A DNA stretch of 64,000 bases from Anabaena cylindrica PCC 7122 (GCF_000317695.1 NC_019771.1:2360001-2424000); one strand, 5' to 3'; shown: positions 1-10,009, counted from the first letter of the stretch. The notes: generated by a model not told the origin, from the sequence alone. Numbers and translations are program-made.

Positions 1-1
1 C

Positions 2-2614
2 ATGCAGACTGTGCTAGAAAATGGTTTAACGGTATTGACTAAAGAAGTACATAATGCACCAGTTGTAACTGTGCAGATGTGGTATAAAGTTGGCTCAGTT
101 AATGATGCACCGGGAATGAATGGTATTGCTCACCAGTTAGAGCATATGATGTTTAAAGGCACAAAAACCCGTCCTCTGCAATTTGGACAGTTGTTTAGCG
201 CTTTGGGTAGTGATTCCAATGCTTTTACCAGTTACGAACAAACTGCATATTACAATACAGCCGAAAGTGATAAACTCCAAGCGCTGCTAGAACTGGAAGC
301 AGACAGGATGCAAAATTTGCTTATTGATAACCAGCAACTAATTAGTGAAAAGCGGGTAGTAATTTCTGAGTTGCAAGGTTATGAAAATAGTCCAAAATAC
401 CGTCTCAAGCGTGCTGTCATGAAGTCGGTGTTTCCTAATCATGCTTATGGTTTAGCTACGGGTGGGACTAAAGCTGATGTAGAAAAATTAACGGTTGAGC
501 AACTGCGAGAATACTATCAGCAATTTTATAATCCTGATACTGCTATACTGGTAATAGTCGGAGATTTCCCAACTGCACCAACCCTAGAAGTAGTAAAAAG
601 TATTTTTGGCAAAATTCCCCAAAGTCAAAAATCTCCCCAAATCACCAAATCTCCGACTCCCCAAATTTCTGCCTCTCCAATTTGGTTAAAAGAACCAGGT
701 GTTGAGAAGCTTTTACAAGTAATTTATCCACTTCCAGATTTAAATCACCCAGATGTGCCAGTTTTAGGGGTAATGGATTATGTTTTAACATCGGGAAAAA
801 ATTCTTATTTATATGAAGTTTTAGTTAAATCAGGTTTAGCTATTGATGTTTCGGCTCATGTTGCTAGTTTGCGGCAGTCGGGATGGTATGATTTGGTAGT
901 GACTGCGGCACCAAATCAGGATTTACAAAAAATTAATGCGATTTTAAAGAGTTCGCTAGAGAAACTGGTAAAAACTGGCGTAACATCAGAGCAGGTTGAA
1001 CGGGCAAAAACTCAATTAGTAGCTTCTGTGATTTTGAATGGTCGTGATATCAATAGCCAAGCTATGCAGTTTGCTAATGATCAGCTAGTTGGTGGTGATT
1101 ATTGCTATACAGAACGGTATTTAGAAAATGTCCGCCAGGTAAAGCCGAATGATATTATATCTGTAATCAATAAATATCTCAAACCAGAAGCGCAGGTAGT
1201 TGGTTTTTTTGAACCGAGCCAAAAAGATGTGAATAGGGATACTCAATCATCCTCAACAGCAACTTCAGAAAATTTTTCTGCGGGGGTTTCTGTAGCTGCA
1301 TCTGAGGTGATGAAATATCTACCAAGTACGATCGCTGTTACTAATAATTCAAACCGAAATTTACCACAAAAGGTGACATTGACCAATGGTTTGCGGGTGT
1401 TACTCTTACCTGATCAAAGTAGTCCAACAGTGAGTTTGAGTGGTTATATCAAAGCTGGTAAGGAATTTGATGCAGATGATAAAGCGGGATTAGCTTCTTT
1501 GGTGGCAGATAATTTGATGAATGGGACTACAACCAAGGATACACTGACTATTGCTAAAACTTTAGAGGTACGGGGTGCGAGTTTGAATTTTACAGCGCAG
1601 CGTGAGGGTGTGCGGATTCAGGGTAAGAGTTTAAGGGAAGATTTGCCTGTTTTGCTGGAGACGATGACGGATGTTGTCAAAAATAGTACTTTTCCTGTCA
1701 ACGAGTTAGAGCTAAGTCGTCAACAAGCTTTAAATGGTTTAAATGCAGATTTGAATGATGCTGACGAGGTTGCTAATAGGAAATTAATTCAATCTATTTA
1801 TCCGTATAATCATCCTTTGCATAATTTTCCGACACAAGAAAGTATACAAAATATTAATAGAGGTGATGTGATTGCTTTTAAGCAAAAACATTATCGTCCA
1901 GATACTACAGTATTAACATTGGTGGGTGATTTTGATTTTGAGAAAGTGCGATCGCTTTTAGAAACTCAAATGGGTGATTGGCAAGTTAAAGGAAAACCAC
2001 CAATATTAAAATATCCTACAGTAGTGATGACAGATAAGGGGGTAAATCTTAATTCTGTTCTGCCTGGTAAATCCCAAGCTGTGACTTATATGGGTTATAC
2101 AGGTATTAAACGCCAAGATCCTCGCTTTTATCAAGCTTTAGTGTTAAACCAAATTTTGGGAGGGGATACATTATCTAGTAGACTGGGAGCAGAAGTGCGC
2201 GATCGCTTGGGTTTAACTTACGGGATTTATAGCAACTTCCAAGCGGGAAGGAACATTGGTACGTTTTTGATTGAAATGCAAACCAGTCCAGAATATACTT
2301 ATAAAGCGATCGCAAGAACCCGTCAACTATTAAAACAACTGCATCAGCAAGGTGTAACCAAACTAGAAGTAGAAACTGCCCAACGCACCCTGATTAGTAA
2401 CTATAATATTTCCCTAGCAAAACCAGAGGAATTAACAGATAGAATTTTGATGAATGAGGTTTATGGACTAGATGAGATAGAATTGCGTTCTTTTGTCCAA
2501 AAAATCCAGAAAGTCAATCTTACTGAAGTTAATCAAGCAGCGCGTGAGTTACTCAATCCTGATAACATTGTCGTTGTCACAGCTGGCCCGGCAATAATGG
2601 CAAAATATAGATAA
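2..2614 (+). CDS. M16 family zinc metallopeptidase (two-domain, processing-peptidase type)
   Basis: This 870-residue protein has two M16 (pitrilysin/processing peptidase) halves. The N-terminal half carries the inverted zinc motif HQLEH near residues 44-48. The downstream acidic segment LELEADRMQN supplies the usual distal glutamate. The C-terminal half, from about residue 450, lacks HxxEH but keeps the GLTYGIYSNF stretch typical of the inactive M16C domain that shapes the chamber. A low-complexity Ser/Pro/Gln linker sits near residues 208-222. The family degrades peptides; the physiological substrate here is unknown. The ATG is two bases from the window edge, so a longer N-terminus, such as a signal peptide, cannot be excluded. 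The next gene is 184 bp downstream on the same strand. Confidence 0.9.
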   Translation: MQTVLENGLTVLTKEVHNAPVVTVQMWYKVGSVNDAPGMNGIAHQLEHMMFKGTKTRPLQFGQLFSALGSDSNAFTSYEQTAYYNTAESDKLQALLELEADRMQNLLIDNQQLISEKRVVISELQGYENSPKYRLKRAVMKSVFPNHAYGLATGGTKADVEKLTVEQLREYYQQFYNPDTAILVIVGDFPTAPTLEVVKSIFGKIPQSQKSPQITKSPTPQISASPIWLKEPGVEKLLQVIYPLPDLNHPDVPVLGVMDYVLTSGKNSYLYEVLVKSGLAIDVSAHVASLRQSGWYDLVVTAAPNQDLQKINAILKSSLEKLVKTGVTSEQVERAKTQLVASVILNGRDINSQAMQFANDQLVGGDYCYTERYLENVRQVKPNDIISVINKYLKPEAQVVGFFEPSQKDVNRDTQSSSTATSENFSAGVSVAASEVMKYLPSTIAVTNNSNRNLPQKVTLTNGLRVLLLPDQSSPTVSLSGYIKAGKEFDADDKAGLASLVADNLMNGTTTKDTLTIAKTLEVRGASLNFTAQREGVRIQGKSLREDLPVLLETMTDVVKNSTFPVNELELSRQQALNGLNADLNDADEVANRKLIQSIYPYNHPLHNFPTQESIQNINRGDVIAFKQKHYRPDTTVLTLVGDFDFEKVRSLLETQMGDWQVKGKPPILKYPTVVMTDKGVNLNSVLPGKSQAVTYMGYTGIKRQDPRFYQALVLNQILGGDTLSSRLGAEVRDRLGLTYGIYSNFQAGRNIGTFLIEMQTSPEYTYKAIARTRQLLKQLHQQGVTKLEVETAQRTLISNYNISLAKPEELTDRILMNEVYGLDEIELRSFVQKIQKVNLTEVNQAARELLNPDNIVVVTAGPAIMAKYR

Positions 2615-2798
2615 TGTTCATTTGAATACTTGTCATATCTGTTTGAACTGGTAATGGGTAATTGGGAAAAGCAATTATCAAATAAACTAGTTTTATTACA
2701 ACTAATTTCCGAACTTGATATGATTGGGGACTGGTGATAAGAAATATGCTCAGATAATGGATAATGGTAATAGGTGTTACTGATAGACAAGGTGAGAA

Positions 2799-3278
2799 AT
2801 GAGTAGTTTACTGACAAAAATTTCCAAACATCTATATCCAGTCTTTTGTTTATTGACATTCCTAGTTTGTCTTAGCTTCATAGGTGTAACTCCAGCAAGA
2901 GCAGCAAATTTATCTGGTGATATACTCAAACAACCAGCTACAGAAATTAGAGTCAGTTTGGGTAATGCCGCTGGTGAACTCAAGTTTGAGCCAAATCATC
3001 TAGAATTACAGGCTGGTAACCGCTACAACCTCTACTTGAATAATCCTAGCCCTGAGAAGCATTATTTTACGAGTAAAGACTTTGCTGATGCGATTTGGAC
3101 ACAAAAAGTCGAAGCTGGTAATGTAGAAATTAAAGGTGCTATCCACGAATTAGAACTAAAACCTGATGCAAAAGCAGAATGGGTATTTGTTCCTCTCAAA
3201 CCGGGAAAATATGGTTTACGCTGTACCATTGCTGGACACACCGAAGCAGGGATGATTGGAGAAATTGTGGTTAATTAA
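2799..3278 (+). CDS. exported plastocyanin-like cupredoxin
   Basis: The product has 159 residues. A hydrophobic N-terminal segment (about residues 10-35) ends in ARA-A, a good signal-peptidase I site, so the mature protein is probably periplasmic or lumenal. The rest fits a small blue-copper fold. Candidate type-1 copper ligands are the His in EKHYF and the Cys, His and Met of LRCTIAGHTEAGM, so the site looks complete. The likely role is electron transfer or copper binding. It is not typical plastocyanin, because the loop between Cys and Met differs from PetE. I see no obvious operon partner. Confidence 0.8.
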   Translation: MSSLLTKISKHLYPVFCLLTFLVCLSFIGVTPARAANLSGDILKQPATEIRVSLGNAAGELKFEPNHLELQAGNRYNLYLNNPSPEKHYFTSKDFADAIWTQKVEAGNVEIKGAIHELELKPDAKAEWVFVPLKPGKYGLRCTIAGHTEAGMIGEIVVN

Positions 3279-3781
3279 TAACTGTCTAAATCAGGATTTT
3301 CTAGGATTTACAAATCCTGTTTATCCTGTAAATATTGATTCTGAATTGAGCAGACAAACAGCCTTTCTGAAAAAATTTATTACAGGAATGCTTTTTGAGT
3401 ATACAGGTATAATACCAGAAAAAATGTATAGGTCAATATCAATTGCTGAAAAAACCTAAATTCGTCAAATTATTGATATTGTTGTCAATAATATTGAGAA
3501 TACAGGTAAGTTATTGCCAAAAAACTCATACTGCACAATTTTCATAAAATCCATATTTAAAAAACTTATTGGTTTGGAGTAATCCAACTGTGTGATATCC
3601 AACTCACTAGGAATGAAAACAATATCTGTTGATTAACCTTTAACTTCTTCTCAATCCTCAATCACGCCTACTTATCCAGAGACGCAAAATAAGTTAAGTT
3701 AGGTATAGATATTTTTCTCAACTAAGCTAGACAACTAATTAACACTTAGGTAGTCAAGCACCAGCAATTATTAATTTTCCC
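3279..3781. other. 503-bp intergenic region, no gene seen
   Basis: This AT-rich spacer lies between the cupredoxin and methionine aminopeptidase genes. Open frames here are short and lack recognisable protein character. The promoter for the downstream gene is presumably in its last 100-150 bases, but no clear motif stands out. Confidence 0.6.
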
Positions 3782-4609
3782 ATGAACATTTTCAGTAACT
3801 TGCTTTCTCAACCAACCCTGCCAAAACCCGAAAAAAAACAACGCCGAGGTATTGAAATTAAATCGCCGCGTGAAGTTGAAATTATGCGGCAATCAGCTAA
3901 AATTGTGGCAACTGTACTCAAAGAAATTTCTGAGCTAGTCCAGCCAGGAATGACTACGGCTGATTTGGATGCTCATGCGGAAAAACGCATCCGGGAAATG
4001 GGTGCAACTCCTAGTTTTAAAGGTTATCACGGCTTTCCGGCTTCAATTTGCTCTAGTATTAACAATGAGGTTGTGCATGGCATTCCCAGTCATAAAAAAG
4101 TGATTCGCACTGGAGATGTATTAAAAGTAGATACAGGTGCTTATTACCAGGGGTTTCACGGGGATTCCTGTATTACAATTGCTGTAGGTGAAGTGACTCC
4201 AGCCGCTGCTAAACTAATTCTCGTCGCGGAAGAAGCTTTATTTAAAGGTATTGAACAGGTAAAAGCTGGTGTACATCTAACTGAAATTGCAGGTGCTATT
4301 GAAGACCATGTAAAAGCTAATGGCTTTTGTGTAGTGGAAGAGTTTACTGGACATGGTGTAGGTCGAAATTTACATGAAGAACCTGCGGTATTTAATTACA
4401 GAACTCGTGATATTCCTAATGTGAAATTGCGATCAGGGATGACTTTGGCTATTGAACCAATTTTGAATGCTGGTTCTAGATTTACCCGGATTTTATCTGA
4501 TAGATGGACGGCTGTAACTGTTGATAATGCGCTATCTGCTCAATTTGAGCATACGGTGTTAGTTACAGATAGTGGTTATGAGATTTTGACAGATAGATCA
4601 CTGGTTTAA
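3782..4609 (+). CDS. map: methionine aminopeptidase, type I
   Basis: This 275-residue enzyme removes the initiator methionine from nascent proteins in the cytoplasm. All five metal ligands are visible: the Asp pair in VDTGAYYQGFHGDS, the His of FTGHGVGR, the Glu of AIEPILN and the Glu of QFEHTVLV. The catalytic domain starts at about residue 25 (IEIKSPREVEIMR). The first 24 residues form a basic extension without the zinc-finger motif of longer type I enzymes. Cyanobacteria usually carry several map paralogues, so this may not be the only copy. A strong hairpin terminator follows, so it is probably monocistronic. Confidence 0.93.
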   Translation: MNIFSNLLSQPTLPKPEKKQRRGIEIKSPREVEIMRQSAKIVATVLKEISELVQPGMTTADLDAHAEKRIREMGATPSFKGYHGFPASICSSINNEVVHGIPSHKKVIRTGDVLKVDTGAYYQGFHGDSCITIAVGEVTPAAAKLILVAEEALFKGIEQVKAGVHLTEIAGAIEDHVKANGFCVVEEFTGHGVGRNLHEEPAVFNYRTRDIPNVKLRSGMTLAIEPILNAGSRFTRILSDRWTAVTVDNALSAQFEHTVLVTDSGYEILTDRSLV

Positions 4610-4631
4610 TGTTGGCAATTTGAATTAATGG

Positions 4632-4676
4632 AAAATGCGATACCTATGATTAGTGTAGCGATCGCATTTTTATTTT
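4632..4676 (+). terminator. rho-independent terminator after map
   Basis: A perfect 10-base inverted repeat (AAAATGCGAT and ATCGCATTTT) brackets a 19-base loop and runs into a T-rich tract. It lies 23 bases after the map stop. The right arm contains a HIP1 octamer. Confidence 0.65.
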
Positions 4677-4816
4677 ATTTTCAATAAATATTGGATCAAG
4701 TTTGTGTCTCTAGATACAAGCATCTCTAAATGATAACTTGCTAAAAAGTAGAAGTACGATTAAAATTTTAATGTTTATAATTTTGGGCGTTGCTGATTAA
4801 GAGTATGATTTTGTTT

Positions 4817-4843
4817 CACGCAGAGGCGCAGAGTCGCAGAGAG
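4817..4843. repeat. short dispersed repeat (cgcagaggcgcagag type)
   Basis: This is one copy of a purine-rich dispersed repeat found around cyanobacterial genes. Related copies are at 7127-7156 (opposite strand), 20842-20867 and 50326-50356 of this window. The rest of the 4677-4964 spacer shows nothing recognisable. Confidence 0.6.
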
Positions 4844-4964
4844 TAAGAGTTTGAAATCATTGATTTTTCAATTTCATACTTCAGTTCAGCAATGCCTAAT
4901 TTTGAAATAGCCAGAATGTATAAATTTTGATAGATGTATGAAAATTACAGTTTAAAAAACAACA

Positions 4965-6362
4965 ATGAATGAAATTGATTTAGCGTTTACACCGGCTTTA
5001 GATTTAGCGCAATTAATCCGTCATCGGGAAGTTTCACCCCTGGAGTTGGTAGAAATATATTTAGAACGGATTTCTCGCTTAAATCCCCAATTGGGAAGTT
5101 ATTTTACGGTAACGGCAGATTTAGCTATTGCTGATGCTAAAGCGAAAACAGAATTACTCACAACCACCTCAGAACTACCGCCATTTTTCGGTGTACCGAT
5201 TTCTATTAAAGACCTCAATGCTGTAGTTGGTGTTCCCTGTAGTTACGGAAATCCGGCTTTAAAGAATAAGATCGCTAACCACGATGATGGCGTAGTGATC
5301 AAAATTAAACAAGCTGGGTTTACGATTCTTGGTAAAACTGCAACCTCAGAATTAGGTTCTTTTCCTTACAGTGAACCTACGGGATTTCCCGCAGCTAGAA
5401 ACCCTTGGAATTTGGAGTATACCCCTGGTGGTTCTAGTGGTGGTGCAGCTTCTTCAGTCGCAGCGGGATTAAGTGCGATCGCACAAGGTTCTGATGGTGG
5501 TGGTTCAATTCGTGGCCCTGCGGCTTGTTGTGGTGTAGTAGGCATCAAACCAGCACGGGGAAGAGTGACACAAGCACCTGTAGGCGATCGCTTGGGAGGA
5601 ATAGCCGTAAATGGCCCTATAGCCCGCACAGTAGCCGATGCAGCCGCTATGCTAGATGTAATATCTGGCTATTTTATCGGTGATCCTTATTGGTTGCCAG
5701 ATCCAGAACCCTCATTTCTCGCTGCAACTCAAACAAAAACCAGTACTTTAAAAATTGCTTTTAGTGCCAGTCTTCGTCCCTTTGGAGAAGCTGATGATAA
5801 CTGTAAACAAGGGGTTTTGAAAACAGTTCAATTACTAGAACAATTTGGACATCAAATAGAAGAAAAATGTCCAGATTTCAGCGGTTTAGTACAACCATTT
5901 CAAATAGTCTGGCAATCTGGAATAGCGGCTTCAGGAATTCCCGCAGAAGCTTTACAACCCGTAAATCGTTGGTTATTAGCTAGAAGCGGTTCTGTGGGTG
6001 AATATTTACAATCACTTGCCGTCATGCAAGTAGTTTCACGGCAAATAGTCGCGTTTTTTGATACTGTAGATATATTGGTTTTACCAGTTTATCTGCACTC
6101 ACCGATTCGTGTAGGTGAATGGGCAAATTTGAACCCAGAACAGACATTTGAAAATATTGTTAACTGGGTTGCACCTTGTCCTGTAGCCAATGCCACTGGA
6201 TTACCTGCGATCGCAATTCCTGTCGGTTTTGATAGCAATAACTTACCCATAAGTGTACAATTAATCGGTAAACCTGCCGCTGAATCTACTCTAATTAGTC
6301 TCGCAGCGCAATTAGAAACAGCTAACCCTTGGATTCAGTATCGTCCCGTATTTGCCCTATAA
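4965..6362 (+). CDS. amidase-signature family hydrolase
   Basis: This 465-residue enzyme is of the amidase-signature family (GatA, fatty-acid amide and indoleacetamide hydrolases). The Ser-cisSer-Lys triad is present: Lys in SIKDLN, the cis-Ser in GGSIRGPA, and the nucleophile region in the Gly/Ser-rich PGGSSGGAASS signature (about residues 149-185). It hydrolyses an amide bond, but the substrate cannot be told from sequence. GatA is less likely because no gatC or gatB is adjacent and the C-terminal half is divergent. Its TAA overlaps the ATG of the next gene, a Crp/Fnr regulator, which suggests translational coupling. Confidence 0.85.
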   Translation: MNEIDLAFTPALDLAQLIRHREVSPLELVEIYLERISRLNPQLGSYFTVTADLAIADAKAKTELLTTTSELPPFFGVPISIKDLNAVVGVPCSYGNPALKNKIANHDDGVVIKIKQAGFTILGKTATSELGSFPYSEPTGFPAARNPWNLEYTPGGSSGGAASSVAAGLSAIAQGSDGGGSIRGPAACCGVVGIKPARGRVTQAPVGDRLGGIAVNGPIARTVADAAAMLDVISGYFIGDPYWLPDPEPSFLAATQTKTSTLKIAFSASLRPFGEADDNCKQGVLKTVQLLEQFGHQIEEKCPDFSGLVQPFQIVWQSGIAASGIPAEALQPVNRWLLARSGSVGEYLQSLAVMQVVSRQIVAFFDTVDILVLPVYLHSPIRVGEWANLNPEQTFENIVNWVAPCPVANATGLPAIAIPVGFDSNNLPISVQLIGKPAAESTLISLAAQLETANPWIQYRPVFAL

Positions 6363-7060
6363 TGCCAGCTTCCTTAGCACAAATTGCCCAAATTAAAGTA
6401 CTTGCAGACTTAGAAATAGCAGATAGAATCAGTCTGCAACCTTATACCTTGGTGCAAAGTTATGGAAAAAGCGAGATAATTTTTCATGAAGGCGATTCTT
6501 TACCCACTAAATTATATGCTGTTGCCAGTGGAGTAATTAAAGTTAGCAAAACAGCAACCACAGGTAAAGAAACAATACTTCGCAACTTAGGAACTGGGGA
6601 AATTTTCGCCGCACCAGCATTATTAGGTAATGGCATTTCTCCAGCCACTGTAACCGCTGAAACTGATTGTGAAATTCTCACCGTCGAACGAAATGCTTTA
6701 TTAACAGCAATTCAACAAAAGCCTGATATTGCTTTGCGAATGTTAGTCGTTTTCAATAATCGCATTCAGCAATTACATGAAACAGTTCACGGCTTAGTTT
6801 CCGAAAGGGCAATTATTCGACTAGCCAGATTAATTCAATATTTTGCAACTACATCAGGAACCCAAACAACACCAAAAGGTGAAAAATTAAAAGAAAAATT
6901 ATCTTATTATCGCATGGCGCGGAGTATTGGCATCACCTATGAAGAATGTGTGCGATTAATCAAAAGTATCAACTCCATAATATCCTATCATCGAGGTGGA
7001 GAAATTACAATAATTGATATTCACAAATTAGACGATATTGCAGATGGAAACATCGAGTAA
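6362..7060 (+). CDS. Crp/Fnr family transcriptional regulator
   Basis: The product has 232 residues. An N-terminal cyclic-nucleotide-binding-type beta-barrel (about residues 15-125) is followed by a long dimerisation helix and a C-terminal winged helix-turn-helix (about residues 185-215, YYRMARSIGITYEECVRLIK). The phosphate-binding-cassette arginine of true cAMP receptors is not evident, so the ligand is unknown. I chose the ATG at 6362 because it overlaps the amidase stop as TAATG. A longer in-frame start at 6329 would read back into the amidase gene. The coupling suggests that it works with, or controls, the amidase. Confidence 0.85.
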   Translation: MPASLAQIAQIKVLADLEIADRISLQPYTLVQSYGKSEIIFHEGDSLPTKLYAVASGVIKVSKTATTGKETILRNLGTGEIFAAPALLGNGISPATVTAETDCEILTVERNALLTAIQQKPDIALRMLVVFNNRIQQLHETVHGLVSERAIIRLARLIQYFATTSGTQTTPKGEKLKEKLSYYRMARSIGITYEECVRLIKSINSIISYHRGGEITIIDIHKLDDIADGNIE

Positions 7061-7126
7061 AATGGGCATTAATAGCCCTTTCAAAGTAGTTAAAAATGTT
7101 AGAAAAAATCCCTCTTTCACCTCATA

Positions 7127-7156
7127 CCTCTGCGTTCTCTGCGCCTCTGCGGTTAG
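7127..7156. repeat. short dispersed repeat (ctctgcgcctctgcgg type)
   Basis: This is the reverse-oriented relative of the repeat at 4817-4843. It lies between the convergent Crp-family gene and the hypothetical gene at 7261. Confidence 0.55.
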
Positions 7157-7260
7157 ATAAATGACTTTTCAACCACAGAGATACAAATCGCGTAGAGAGG
7201 AAAAAAAAGATTTTTCGAGTCACCTTAAAAGGGCTGGGTGGACATTTTCCACCACAACAA

Positions 7261-7752
7261 TCAACACACCTTCGCAAGTTTTTCTTGTTCACGGGCATCA
7301 ACAACTAAAACCAAACAAAGCGCAGCAACAGCTTTTTCCCATTCCTTACGTACTTCAACATCTTCCACACCATCAAATAAACCAACCAAATGAGGAACAG
7401 CCTGTTCTAAAGCAGCGTGTGGAACTGGACGATGTAACTCAACAAGGTGATTGATACTTTCTTGATTATGGAGAAAGTTAATTACCCATTTTGTCGTATG
7501 ATCTGGGCTATCAGGAACACGCTTAACTCCTAACTCATTTTTTAGCCAATTATAAAAAGGCGGTAAATTTTCAGCTAATACCTGTCCTGCGGTGGGTAAA
7601 GTTTCTCTAAGCAAGTTAACATCTAAACTGTCTAATTCTTGTTTTAATTCCGGTGAATTTAGCACCGCATTTAACGGTGTCGAAAGTATTACTTCTATTT
7701 CCGGTTCAGAAAAAGCTAAATTTTGGGTGAAGGTTGAAATTAGTGATGACAT
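7261..7752 (-). CDS. conserved-looking hypothetical protein
   Basis: I do not recognise this family. The protein has 163 residues, is largely alpha-helical and soluble, has no signal peptide or membrane segment, and ends in a Cys. I preferred the ATG at 7752 because GGAG lies nine bases upstream; a TTG at 7767 would add five residues. It is the last gene of a minus-strand run with a cupin (gap 6 bp or less) and a methyltransferase, so it is probably co-transcribed with them. Confidence 0.65.
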   Translation of the reverse strand: MSSLISTFTQNLAFSEPEIEVILSTPLNAVLNSPELKQELDSLDVNLLRETLPTAGQVLAENLPPFYNWLKNELGVKRVPDSPDHTTKWVINFLHNQESINHLVELHRPVPHAALEQAVPHLVGLFDGVEDVEVRKEWEKAVAALCLVLVVDAREQEKLAKVC

Positions 7753-7773
7753 TTTGCGAATCTCCAAAAATAA

Positions 7774-8100
7774 TTAATTAATATCTGCTGCTTTTTCAGA
7801 AAGTGTCAGCAGAAATGATAGATTAGATGCAGCCTGTAAAGCATGAGGTGCATTAGCAGGCATAAAAACAAAAACTCCGGGTTCTAATTTAATTTCTTCC
7901 CCTGATAAAGTTAGTAACCCTCTACCTTCCAAAACATTGACAGTAGCATTGCGTGTAGAGGTATGTTCAGAAATTTCAGTGTTAGCCGCTAAACAAAAGA
8001 GGGTATATTGACAAGCTGTATCTTTGACTAACACCTTGCTTAAAACTCCCGAACTGGGATATTCAATCTGTTCTTGTAATTGGGTAACAGTAGTAATCAT
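7774..8100 (-). CDS. small cupin-domain protein
   Basis: This 108-residue single-domain cupin has the two family motifs in relaxed form: GRGLLTLSGEEIKLEPGVFVFMPANAPHAL covers the second half of the barrel, and the ISEHTSTRN region replaces motif 1. Some canonical metal-binding histidines are replaced (one His in EHTS, one in PHAL), so activity is uncertain. It lies between a methyltransferase and a hypothetical gene on the same strand with short gaps. A role in small-molecule binding or modification is inferred from that context. Confidence 0.75.
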   Translation of the reverse strand: MITTVTQLQEQIEYPSSGVLSKVLVKDTACQYTLFCLAANTEISEHTSTRNATVNVLEGRGLLTLSGEEIKLEPGVFVFMPANAPHALQAASNLSFLLTLSEKAADIN

Positions 8101-8131
8101 AAAAAGTCCAAACTTCCAAAGTGTCTAAATA

Positions 8132-8908
8132 TTATTCAGCAACAGCACAGAGAATTATGTAGCCTAGTTCTTGCTGATATTTCTGGAAAACATGGCGCAT
8201 TTCTAAAACCCGTTTTCTGATATTTGGCTTCGTTAAAATATTCCAAAAAATCTGCATAGTTTTGAAAATGCCTTCATCTTGCAACATTTGCCACAAATTC
8301 AGTAAACTCATAGCACCGATTTCATGTTTCCGTACTTGTAACCCTGCTTGAGTAAAAACCTGAATCCAGTTAGTTGTTGAAAGAGGTGTAGAATTAACTT
8401 TAATTACCTGCGCTAATTCTGCATGAATTTCTGCTTCTTTGTCATTAGCTAATAATTCATGGGAGAGAAATTTACCTCCCGGTTTTAGTTTGTTGTGAAT
8501 TTCTGTTAACAGCTTGGCTTTCCCCGGTGGGGACTGCATTGTTAGAATTGCTTCCGCGAAAACGTAATTAAACTTTCCTGGTATTTTATCCAGGTGGAAA
8601 ATATCACCTTCAATAATTTCAATTTCATTTTCTAAGCCAGCAGCACGGATATTAGCACGCGCACTAGCTACACTTTCGGGGTTTTTTTCTATTCCTACTA
8701 CCTTTACATGGTAGCGTTGAACCAGAGAAATAGCACTATAACCAAAGCTAGAAGCTAATTCTAAAACTGTCTCACCTGGCTGAAAATTAGCCCATTGGCA
8801 TAATTTTTCTGTGGCTATACGTCCACCGGGACGCAGATATTTTTTACCTGCTGCTGCTAAAACTTGGTGTCCTGAAGCAGTTGAGAAATTAAGGATAGTC
8901 TTGGTCAT
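8132..8908 (-). CDS. SAM-dependent class I methyltransferase
   Basis: This 258-residue protein has a Rossmann-type SAM site: motif I is VLELASSFGYSA, followed by the acidic VVGIEKNPES and EGDIF for motifs II and III. The C-terminal 80 residues form an amphipathic cap that may bind the acceptor. The substrate is unknown. I chose the ATG at 8908 because AGAGG precedes it at a suitable distance; an ATG at 8959 would add 17 residues with no family character. It is first in a three-gene minus-strand operon with the cupin and hypothetical genes. Confidence 0.8.
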   Translation of the reverse strand: MTKTILNFSTASGHQVLAAAGKKYLRPGGRIATEKLCQWANFQPGETVLELASSFGYSAISLVQRYHVKVVGIEKNPESVASARANIRAAGLENEIEIIEGDIFHLDKIPGKFNYVFAEAILTMQSPPGKAKLLTEIHNKLKPGGKFLSHELLANDKEAEIHAELAQVIKVNSTPLSTTNWIQVFTQAGLQVRKHEIGAMSLLNLWQMLQDEGIFKTMQIFWNILTKPNIRKRVLEMRHVFQKYQQELGYIILCAVAE

Positions 8909-9180
8909 TTGTCTGACCTCTGAAGTTGTTCTATCCCCAATCTGCCAGAATTTTATCATACTGTCTTTGAGCTACCTCAAAGAAGGGACTTACAAATAAA
9001 AAATCTTCAATTTTTAGGGTGTATTAGGGCTAAAGTCTGTAACGCACTATCAACTTAAAGAATAATGGTGGGTTACGCTGAGGGAAAATTAATTTTTTAC
9101 AAATCATTTAGGACTGGTATAGATAGGAGAATAAAGGGAATACTCTACTTATAGGTTATGTATTCTATACACAAGCACTG

Positions 9181-9948
9181 ATGAAAGTTGTAGAGGAAAC
9201 CCACACTAGATTAGTTATCAAACACCGACCTGTTACCAACTGGTTATTAGGAGGCTTATTTTTTATAGGTGGTTTGAGTTTTTGGATTTATTTGATATTT
9301 TTCGATTTTACTTCCCTCCGTCTTTCCTGTACTCGTTCCGCACCTCCAGAAATTAACTGCGAATTGGAACGGTTTACTTTGCTGGGAAGTAGGAAAATAA
9401 TCAAGCTATTTGATCCTCAACAAGCATACGTCAAGACAATACTTGGTAGCAAGGGAAGTAAAAGCTATCAAACTATTGTTGTGAGTAGGTTTGGAGAATT
9501 TTCTCTACTACCTAATATTAGTTATCAAGACAATGAGGAGTTTATTTTTAAACTTAATAGTTTTATCAACTCTGGGGAAAGTTTTTTTATAGTCACACAA
9601 AATCGACGTATATATCTCTTTTATATAAGTTTATTTGCTTTGCTAATCACAGGAATCGGTGGTTTTTTAGCAACATCATCTTTAAGCATCTGCACTTTTT
9701 ATAAAAGTATCAATAAGGTTTTCATAGAACGTAAAGGCTTGCGTGGTAATACAACTACTGAATATCCGCTAGAAGAGATTATCCGGTTTTATATTCAAGA
9801 TAAGCAAGTTAAATATTCTAGGATTTATCAGGCTGTGATTGTTTTCAAAGATGGTAAAGAAATTCCGATTAATCCACAATATACAGATCAACGAAGTGTT
9901 CAATATGTAGTTATGAGAATACGCCAATTTCTGAATGTTGATTTCTGA
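9181..9948 (+). CDS. membrane protein of unknown function
   Basis: The family is not recognised. The 255-residue protein has two hydrophobic segments: a hairpin-like one near residues 20-42 and another near 140-165. A roughly 95-residue loop between them contains two Cys, and a C-terminal soluble domain begins near residue 175. The C-terminal part (VFIERKGLRGNTTTEYPLEEI..VVFKDGKEIPI) reads like the PH-like domain of small bacterial membrane proteins. The gene stands alone. Confidence 0.7.
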   Translation: MKVVEETHTRLVIKHRPVTNWLLGGLFFIGGLSFWIYLIFFDFTSLRLSCTRSAPPEINCELERFTLLGSRKIIKLFDPQQAYVKTILGSKGSKSYQTIVVSRFGEFSLLPNISYQDNEEFIFKLNSFINSGESFFIVTQNRRIYLFYISLFALLITGIGGFLATSSLSICTFYKSINKVFIERKGLRGNTTTEYPLEEIIRFYIQDKQVKYSRIYQAVIVFKDGKEIPINPQYTDQRSVQYVVMRIRQFLNVDF

Positions 9949-10009
9949 GTTGATAGAGAGGAAAGAAAAAAATATAAACCTGATTTGGAAAATATGGTGG
10001 TAGATAATA

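Noticed and set aside
3256..3459. Small gene overlapping the cupredoxin stop
   Set aside because: 67 codons with no family character, overlapping the end of a certain gene in another frame.
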